From NCBI GenBank assembly GCA_903868035.1, contig CAIPTQ010000105.1:1-10568 (forward strand): a stretch of DNA of 10,568 nucleotides, written 5' to 3'. Each line of letters opens with the position of its first letter. The first letter of the stretch is position 1. Source of the DNA: an uncultured Phycisphaerales bacterium (lineage in GTDB: Bacteria > Planctomycetota > Phycisphaerae > WQYP01). The notes beneath the pieces were generated by a model, which saw only the letters and a program-made list of their open reading frames with translations, ran no database searches and was not told where the DNA came from. Of this stretch, positions 5,925 through 10,568 are shown piece by piece. The position numbers were made by a program, and so were the translations under genes.

Positions 5925-7577
5925 ATGCGAACGACTCAACGGCATTGTTCGATTGGGAAAAACCTGGGCGTGGGCTACGCGCTGCTGGCGGTGATGGCCG
6001 TGCCGGCGTCGGCGGCGGTGACGGGCGTGACCCGGAATGCGGATGCCGTGGGCAAGTATGAGAAGCTGGAGCTGACGGCGGCGCTGTCGGGGACGTATGC
6101 CAATCCGTACGACCCGGAACAGATCGACCTGTCGGCGGAATTCACGGCGCCCTCGAAGAAGGTGTGGAAGGTCAATGGGTTCTATGACGGGACGGGGTGG
6201 AAGATTCGGTTCGCGGCCAATGAGGTCGGGGATTGGAGCTACGTGGTCAGTGCCAAGGATGCCGCCGGGACCGCCAAGAGCGCGGCGGGGGCTTTTGCGT
6301 GCAAGGATTCCAAGAACCACGGTTGGGTGAAGGTGGCGCCGAACAAGCGGTATTTGAGCTACGATGATGGAACCTCGTTTTATGGCGTGGGGGCGTGTCA
6401 CGCCTGGAGCGTGACGACCAACACCCTCGATCAGATGAAAGCGCTGGGATTCAACACCTACGTCTACTGGAACGGCACGTACGACAATGGCGGCGGGAAT
6501 ACGCTGATCGAGTCGATGGCCTCGGGGCTGGGCAAATACGACCAGCGGAAATGCTCGCGCCTGGATACGCTGATGGAATGGGGGGAAGCACGCGACATCG
6601 GGATGATCCTGGTCATCCTGCCCCACGATTGGGGCTGCGAAAAAGTGGGCGGCTGGCCGGCCAAGTGGACGCAGAGCCCGTATCAAACCATCGTCAGCAG
6701 CGACAAGTATTTCAGCGACGACAAGTCCTGGGCGTATCAGGAGAAACAGTACCGCTACATCATCGCCCGCTGGGGCTACAGCCGGGGATTGCTGGGCTGG
6801 CAGACCGTGGACGAAATCTCCGGCACCAACGGCTGGGTGGCGGACAAGGCTTCGGCCAACGCCTGGACGGCCAAGATCGGCAAGTATTTCCAGACCACCG
6901 ATCCGTTCCAACACCCCACGACGGCCTCGCACGGGGATTTCTGGGATGAGGGCAACAAGGCCAATGATCTGACGAACACGGAAATCTACGGCAACTACAA
7001 CACGGACAACATCATCAACACCGTGCAGAAGCTTTGGAACGGCTATGAGAAACCCTGCATCATGGGCGAGACCGGCGCGGACCGGGATGGCATGGTGTCG
7101 CATCGGAAAATCTGGGCGGGCCTGGCGGCGGGCATCGCGGTGACGCCGTTGCTGTGGCAGTTCAACCAAGGCTGGAACGCGAGCATCTCGGCGCAATATC
7201 CTGCGTTCAACAAATTCATCGCGGACATTGACTTCGCCGGGCTGAAACAACCGGCGCAGGCGAAATTGATCCTGCCGGGCGCCAGCGCACCGGCTGCACG
7301 CGGCGCCCGCGGCGCGGCGGCCGCGCCGGTGACCGGCGCCTGGGGCATCACCAGCGACCAGCTTACCTTCGGCTGGATGTGCGGGGATTTTTCCGGCAAG
7401 AACCTCACGGTGAACGGTCTGGCCAAGGGCGACTACCGGATCGAATGGTGGGATTGCGCGGCGGGCGCGACGCTGGCGACCGACAAGGGAACCGTGACCG
7501 ACGGCACGCTGGTGCTGAAGATTCCGACGACGACCCTGCCGGACCTGGCCTTCAAGATCATCGCGCCGGCACGTTGA
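5925..7577 (+). CDS. Secreted clan GH-A-like glycoside hydrolase with N-terminal DUF5060 domain
   Basis: The protein has 550 residues. A signal peptide is evident: basic start MRTTQRHCSIGK, hydrophobic GYALLAVMAV, and a likely cut after PASA-30. Residues about 31-128 match the DUF5060 beta-sandwich (YEKLELTAALSGTYANPYDP, VWKVNGFYDGTGWKIRFAAN, VGDWSYVVSAKD). Residues about 140-440 look like a TIM-barrel hydrolase of the DUF4038/GH5-like type: YGVGACHAW, MKALGFNTYVYWN, GMILVILPHDWG, WGYSRGLLGWQTVDEISG and PCIMGETGADRDGMV. By analogy the acid/base is E297 and the nucleophile E382. The residue before E297 is Asp (VDE), where clan GH-A usually has Asn (NE). An Ala-rich linker (452-470) leads to a C-terminal beta domain (about 470-550) with GDYRIEWWDCAAG, like the small domain after such catalytic modules. 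The likely role is attack on plant or algal polysaccharide outside the cytoplasm; the substrate cannot be told. GGAG at 5914-5917 sets the start. No PEP-CTERM or other anchor is seen. Confidence 0.82.
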   Translation: MRTTQRHCSIGKNLGVGYALLAVMAVPASAAVTGVTRNADAVGKYEKLELTAALSGTYANPYDPEQIDLSAEFTAPSKKVWKVNGFYDGTGWKIRFAANEVGDWSYVVSAKDAAGTAKSAAGAFACKDSKNHGWVKVAPNKRYLSYDDGTSFYGVGACHAWSVTTNTLDQMKALGFNTYVYWNGTYDNGGGNTLIESMASGLGKYDQRKCSRLDTLMEWGEARDIGMILVILPHDWGCEKVGGWPAKWTQSPYQTIVSSDKYFSDDKSWAYQEKQYRYIIARWGYSRGLLGWQTVDEISGTNGWVADKASANAWTAKIGKYFQTTDPFQHPTTASHGDFWDEGNKANDLTNTEIYGNYNTDNIINTVQKLWNGYEKPCIMGETGADRDGMVSHRKIWAGLAAGIAVTPLLWQFNQGWNASISAQYPAFNKFIADIDFAGLKQPAQAKLILPGASAPAARGARGAAAAPVTGAWGITSDQLTFGWMCGDFSGKNLTVNGLAKGDYRIEWWDCAAGATLATDKGTVTDGTLVLKIPTTTLPDLAFKIIAPAR

Positions 7578-7596
7578 GGTCATGGGCGTCGTGTAC

Positions 7597-9168
7597 TCAC
7601 TCCGCCCCCGCCCGCCCTCGGGCGGCCACCCGCATGTTTTGGTCCAGGTTGATATATTGGAATCCGGTGCCGGACCGCGCTTTATCCAACTGTTCCTTCA
7701 AAAGTTGATAATCCGCTTCTCCGCAGCTCACCAGTTGCAGCACCTGTGCCGCCGTTTCCGGTGTGACCAGGATTTTCCGCGCATAGCCCTTCTCATTGTA
7801 ATATATGACTGGACCATGATATGTATATCCACCGTCAACATGTGTGACGCGGGAAATGAACGTATAGGGATACGGCGCGTACCACCGTGGCGCCTTGTCC
7901 AGGACATACGAGGCGATGGGCCCCATTTCCGTGTAGATCATTCCGGTGGGCGAGGTTCGCACGATGTAGGCGATGTAGGCCGTCGCCAGGGCGGACAGCA
8001 GCAGCAGCGCGTACAGGCCTTTTCTGGCCCATGGGGTTGCGATCGCGGCCAGCGTGCCGGTGGTCAGGAAAAACACCATCATCGGGAACACCCAGGCGTT
8101 GTAGCGGTGTATGCCGGTGATCCCGCAGTTGATGTGACGGGTGATGCAAAATGCCAGTATCGTGAGCAGAAACGCTGCCGGCAGGAGCAGCAGGCCGAAC
8201 TTCTTCCGGCAGGCCGCGTGGATCATGCCCGCGAAAAACAGCGCCAGGCACAGCGGATAATACGGCAGGATTCCAAAATTCAGATCCGTCAGATAGGCCA
8301 CATATCTTCCCCCGTATCCCGTGGTTCGGAAGAGACCCGGTTCCGAGACGGTTAAAACCCCGAATTGCAGGTAATTATAGATAAATGGTATCAAACAGGG
8401 CACGAAGCACAGCGCCAAAAGAAGCACATCTTTGTAACTTGTCCGTACGATGGTCAGGAAATCGTGTTTTTCCGCCCGTTGCTCCCGGGAGAATACGCGC
8501 ATGAAATAATCCGCGATGATCATGAATCCATAGGCCATGATGGTGACGTTCATCATGCCCGCGATGGAGACAAATAAAGCCGCCAGTTTGTGGTCGTGAT
8601 TGGCAAAAAATACCAGGGAAATGACCAATAATGCAAATATGCAGATTTCGGCGGAAGGCCAGAAATAATACAGCACGGTCGGCGAACATCCCAATAGCAG
8701 AATCGTGAGCAGTACGGTCTTGCGGTCGGCTTTTAAGTGGCGATATACGGCCCCAAGGGCGCATGCATACAACAGGACATTGGTGACCGCGAAAGCATAG
8801 GACTGGCGCAGTCCCAGCAGCGCCAACAGCTTTTTGGCGGGAATGCATACGAAAGAATAGACGCTGAAATAAAAGCAGTGTTTCTTTCCCGAGGGGGCAG
8901 TCCACGTTCGCTCTGAGCTGTAACATTCCCTGATATAATCATAATGTTCCGGAAATTCATTCTTTGCCTGCGCCACATCGGCATCGGAAAAATACAGGGA
9001 AAACCTGTTTTCCAGGGAAATCGTCGCCAGCATGTAATTGGCGCTTTCGCCGACGGGGTAGGTTGGGGTTAAAGTGGCCAGGAGCAGAAAAACCAGGCAA
9101 AAAAGCACAATAAACGACTTCGATAATATATCCGCCCGTTCGCTGGTTAAAATGTCGATTTTCATCAT
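7597..9168 (-). CDS. Polytopic membrane protein, GT-C glycosyltransferase-like
   Basis: A 523-residue protein on the minus strand. Hydropathy by eye suggests 10-11 membrane helices: about 18-36, 98-118, 124-142, 150-168, 173-190, 195-224, 246-268, 296-318, 324-342, 355-378 and 384-403. A soluble tail of about 120 residues follows (YTEMGPIASYVLDK and on). After helix 1 comes an acidic, aromatic loop (TYPVGESANYMLATISLENR), the place where GT-C enzymes (PMT/ArnT-like, lipid-linked sugar donors) carry a catalytic Asp or Glu; E41 is the candidate. No exact family is recognised and the catalytic role is inference. It could act in cell-surface glycan or glycoprotein synthesis. The start is ATG at 9166-9168, followed by a second ATG; AGGGG about 9 bases upstream on its strand can serve as ribosome site. 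The gene converges on the hydrolase gene (19-base gap) and looks more AT-rich than its neighbours, which hints at separate acquisition. Confidence 0.75.
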   Translation of the reverse strand: MMKIDILTSERADILSKSFIVLFCLVFLLLATLTPTYPVGESANYMLATISLENRFSLYFSDADVAQAKNEFPEHYDYIRECYSSERTWTAPSGKKHCFYFSVYSFVCIPAKKLLALLGLRQSYAFAVTNVLLYACALGAVYRHLKADRKTVLLTILLLGCSPTVLYYFWPSAEICIFALLVISLVFFANHDHKLAALFVSIAGMMNVTIMAYGFMIIADYFMRVFSREQRAEKHDFLTIVRTSYKDVLLLALCFVPCLIPFIYNYLQFGVLTVSEPGLFRTTGYGGRYVAYLTDLNFGILPYYPLCLALFFAGMIHAACRKKFGLLLLPAAFLLTILAFCITRHINCGITGIHRYNAWVFPMMVFFLTTGTLAAIATPWARKGLYALLLLSALATAYIAYIVRTSPTGMIYTEMGPIASYVLDKAPRWYAPYPYTFISRVTHVDGGYTYHGPVIYYNEKGYARKILVTPETAAQVLQLVSCGEADYQLLKEQLDKARSGTGFQYINLDQNMRVAARGRAGAE

Positions 9169-9174
9169 GTTATT

Positions 9175-9202
9175 TTACCCCTGCCTGATACCCACGCAAG
9201 CC
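9175..9202 (-). promoter_or_regulatory. Weak candidate promoter for the membrane protein gene
   Basis: On the minus strand, TTGCGT, a 16-base spacer and TAAAAT occur just before the ATG at 9168, the TAAAAT lying only about 3 bases upstream of it. If used, transcription would begin at or near the start codon and give an almost leaderless mRNA. The AGGGG ribosome-like site would then not be transcribed, so an upstream promoter is equally possible. Confidence 0.2.
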
Positions 9203-9203
9203 G

Positions 9204-9235
9204 GCCCGGCAGCGTGCAAATCCGTGCCGCCGGGC
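9204..9235. repeat. Inverted repeat in the divergent intergenic region
   Basis: GCCCGGCAGC (9204-9213) and GCCGCCGGGC (9226-9235) pair at 9 of 10 positions across a 12-base spacer. It lies between the two divergent genes and ends just before the candidate moxR -35, so it may be an operator serving one or both. Such GC-rich arms can also arise by chance in this background. Confidence 0.5.
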
Positions 9236-9264
9236 GTGAACTCCACGCTCCGGCAGTCTATACT
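9236..9264 (+). promoter_or_regulatory. Candidate moxR promoter
   Basis: TATACT at 9259-9264 is a good -10 box, 38 bases before the moxR ATG. GTGAAC at 9236-9241, 17 bases upstream, is a poor -35 match (three of six). The short leader would include the strong GGAGG site. Confidence 0.4.
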
Positions 9265-9287
9265 GCTTGTCTTTGGGACGATTCCTG

Positions 9288-9292
9288 GGAGG
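9288..9292 (+). promoter_or_regulatory. Shine-Dalgarno site fixing the moxR start
   Basis: GGAGG with a 4-base spacer precedes ATG at 9297. The frame is also open from a TTG at 9267, adding ten residues, but that start has no ribosome site and the family N-terminus fits the ATG at 9297. Confidence 0.75.
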
Positions 9293-9296
9293 ATTC

Positions 9297-10223
9297 ATGC
9301 AGCGTCTGGAACAGCTTCGCGCCAATATGGAATCGGTGTTTTTTGGCCGCCGGGAGGCGGTCACGCAAATCCTGGTCGGCCTGGTGGCCCGCGGGCACAT
9401 CCTCATCGAGGATGTGCCGGGCGTCGGTAAAACCGTGCTGGCACGGAGTTTAGCGCGGTCGATCAGTTGCAATTTCAACCGCATCCAGCTCACCCCGGAC
9501 ATGCTGCCGTCGGACATTCTGGGGGTGTCGATCTACAACCAGGAGAAGCAGAATTTCGAGTTCAAGCCGGGTCCGATTTTCGCGCATGTCGTGCTGGCGG
9601 ATGAAGTTAACCGCACGACGCCGCGCACGCAGTCGTCGTTGCTGGAGGCGATGAACGACGGATCGGTCACGATAGACGGCAACACCATGAAACTGCCGCA
9701 CCCGTTCATGGTGATCGCGACGCAAAACCCCTTTGAATTCGAGGGAACTTATCTCCTACCGGAGAATCAACTGGACCGGTTTTTACTGCGGGTATCCTTG
9801 GGATATCCAGAGCGGGAGCGGGAAAAGGAGATTTTGCGGCAGCAGCCGGGGCGGTATAAATTGGAGCATCTGGAGCCGGTGATGACCACGGAGGACGTGC
9901 TGGCGCTGCAGGGGCAGGCAGCGCAAGTCAAGGTGGATGCGGCACTTATGGATTACCTGATGGACATTGTGGAGGGGTCGCGCGGGCATGAGCAGTTGCA
10001 TGTGGGGATTTCGCCGCGGGGGGCGCTGGCGCTGATGCAGGCGGCGCAGGCGCTGGCGTTGATCGAGGGGCGGGATTTTGTGACGCCGGATGACATAAAG
10101 TCAATGGTGGCACCGGTTTGCGCGCATCGGATCATCACGCGGAATCACCTGTCCAACGGCGATATTCACACCGCGCGGCTGGCGCTCCAGCAGATCATGC
10201 AGAAGATTCCCAGCCCGGTATGA
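9297..10223 (+). CDS. MoxR family AAA+ ATPase
   Basis: The protein has 308 residues, a normal length for MoxR. The motifs are complete: Walker A in EDVPGVGKT (K45, T46), Walker B in VVLADEVNR (D102, E103), sensor 1 in ATQNPFEFEG (N144), the ENQLDRF segment with a likely arginine finger at R161, and sensor 2 in GISPRGALAL (R241). The C-terminal helical lid includes FVTPDDIKSMVAPVCAHRI. MoxR proteins are cytoplasmic ATPases that act as chaperone-like remodelling machines and are usually encoded with DUF58 and von Willebrand A-domain proteins; the exact client is mostly unknown. A DUF58 gene starts 10 bases downstream here, which supports a two-gene or longer operon. The codons are G-rich, unlike the flagellar block. 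All catalytic residues are present, so it should be active. Confidence 0.95.
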   Translation: MQRLEQLRANMESVFFGRREAVTQILVGLVARGHILIEDVPGVGKTVLARSLARSISCNFNRIQLTPDMLPSDILGVSIYNQEKQNFEFKPGPIFAHVVLADEVNRTTPRTQSSLLEAMNDGSVTIDGNTMKLPHPFMVIATQNPFEFEGTYLLPENQLDRFLLRVSLGYPEREREKEILRQQPGRYKLEHLEPVMTTEDVLALQGQAAQVKVDAALMDYLMDIVEGSRGHEQLHVGISPRGALALMQAAQALALIEGRDFVTPDDIKSMVAPVCAHRIITRNHLSNGDIHTARLALQQIMQKIPSPV

Positions 10224-10233
10224 GGGTGGAGAC

Positions 10234-10568
10234 ATGGCAAATATTGACCTGACAAAGTCTTCTGGCCCTCCCAAAACAACCGCGCAAAGCCGTTTTTTGC
10301 ACACGGAAACGCGCGGGCCGCGAGAGGAAACGCGCTCCCCGAGCGTGCAAACGCGCGTGCCAAACGGGCAAACGCGCTCTTCGTGCAAGGGCCTGCCATT
10401 TTCGCTTACACGGGGCGGGGTAATGTTGATCGCACTCACCGTTTTTGTGTATTTGGCGACGTACAGCTCGGGGATCAATCTGCTGTACTTTGTGTTCGGG
10501 CTGATGGTGGGGGCGCTGGTCATTTCGGCATTTGTGGCGTCGTGGAGCTTGCGGGGGATACATATTCA
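10234..10568 (+). CDS. DUF58 domain protein, N-terminal part (runs off window)
   Basis: An open frame of 111 codons runs from ATG at 10234 to the window edge. Residues 56-111 show the usual DUF58 start: FSLTRGG, then two hydrophobic helices (about 64-79 and 84-103) with SSGINLLYFVFGLMVGALVI, ending in WSLRGIHI. DUF58 proteins are membrane proteins carrying a later vWA-like cytoplasmic domain (outside this window) and work with MoxR ATPases. The start is supported by GAGGG at 10222-10226, seven bases upstream and overlapping the moxR stop; the 10-base gap implies translational coupling. The oddity is a hydrophilic extension of about 55 residues before the first helix, which contains a 7-residue repeat, ETRGPRE-ETRSPSV-QTRVPNG-QTRSSCK, at 25-52. 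I do not know such a repeat in this family. An ATG at residue 64 (within RGGVML) would remove the conserved LTRGG, so the longer start is preferred. Confidence 0.85.
   Translation, partial: MANIDLTKSSGPPKTTAQSRFLHTETRGPREETRSPSVQTRVPNGQTRSSCKGLPFSLTRGGVMLIALTVFVYLATYSSGINLLYFVFGLMVGALVISAFVASWSLRGIHI
10300..10383 (+). repeat. Four 21-nt repeats with invariant AAACGCGC core inside the DUF58 gene
   Basis: AAACGCGC occurs at 10307, 10328, 10349 and 10370, exactly 21 bases apart. Flanking bases vary, while the 8-base core is identical in all four. The period is a multiple of three and the units are in frame, each encoding [E/Q]TR plus four variable residues. A near copy, AAACGGGC, lies at 10362-10369, directly before the fourth core. 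Confidence 0.9.

Noticed and set aside
5850..7583. A 577-codon minus-strand frame opposite the secreted hydrolase
   Set aside because: The + strand product has a signal peptide and recognisable domains. The minus product is Arg/His/Pro-rich with no family features and is a by-product of GC-rich codons.
7612..7625. A GC-rich stem (CCGCCC-TC-GGGCGG) near the convergent gene ends as a bidirectional terminator
   Set aside because: It lies inside the coding end of the minus-strand gene, its loop is too small unless a pair opens, and no U-run follows on either strand.
10300..10383. A CRISPR-like array made of the 21-nt repeats
   Set aside because: The conserved core is only 8 bases, the period is a multiple of three and the units sit in a coding frame with no cas genes nearby.

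Overview
This window looks like chromosomal DNA from a GC-rich, flagellated bacterium. The best guess is a member of the Planctomycetota (Phycisphaerae-like). That guess rests on the order fliK-flgD-flgE-flbD, a DUF5060-type secreted glycoside hydrolase, a moxR-DUF58 pair and intergenic repeats of kinds I associate with that phylum. No marker gene is present, so the taxonomy is inference.

Region 1 (1-4474) is the end of a flagellar gene cluster, all on the + strand: the C-terminus of a MotE/MgtE_N-like helical protein, fliK (hook-length ruler), flgD (hook cap/scaffold), flgE (hook) and flbD (small flagellar protein). These build the hook. FlgD caps the growing hook, FlgE polymerises beneath it, and FliK measures length and switches export specificity. 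The flgD-flgE gap holds two hairpins that share a CGGAGT loop, and the flgE-flbD gap holds a 7-nt tandem repeat. This block has strongly C-biased codons. The motor and switch genes (motA, motB, fliL, fliM) that I would expect after flbD are absent.

Region 2 (4475-7577, + strand) holds two independent-looking genes with their own promoter-like sites. One is an MbfA-type membrane-bound ferritin (rubrerythrin-like diiron domain plus VIT1/CCC1-like membrane domain), preceded by a near-perfect 17-bp inverted repeat and two TATAAT boxes. The other is a secreted clan GH-A-like hydrolase with an N-terminal DUF5060 domain.

Region 3 (7597-9168, - strand) is a polytopic membrane protein with a GT-C glycosyltransferase-like layout. 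It converges on the hydrolase and diverges from moxR.

Region 4 (9297-10568, + strand) is a MoxR AAA+ ATPase followed 10 nt later by the start of a DUF58 protein that runs off the window. The N-terminal extension of the DUF58 protein contains four 21-nt repeats with an invariant AAACGCGC core, encoding a 7-residue [E/Q]TR repeat.

No gene-free stretch exceeds 300 bases; the longest is 5674-5924. I see no rRNA, tRNA, CRISPR array, transposase or phage gene. Most of the content belongs to known families. The least explained signals are the DUF58 heptad repeat, the inverted repeat over the mbfA promoter, the paired CGGAGT hairpins and the Asn-to-Asp change at the presumed hydrolase acid/base site.
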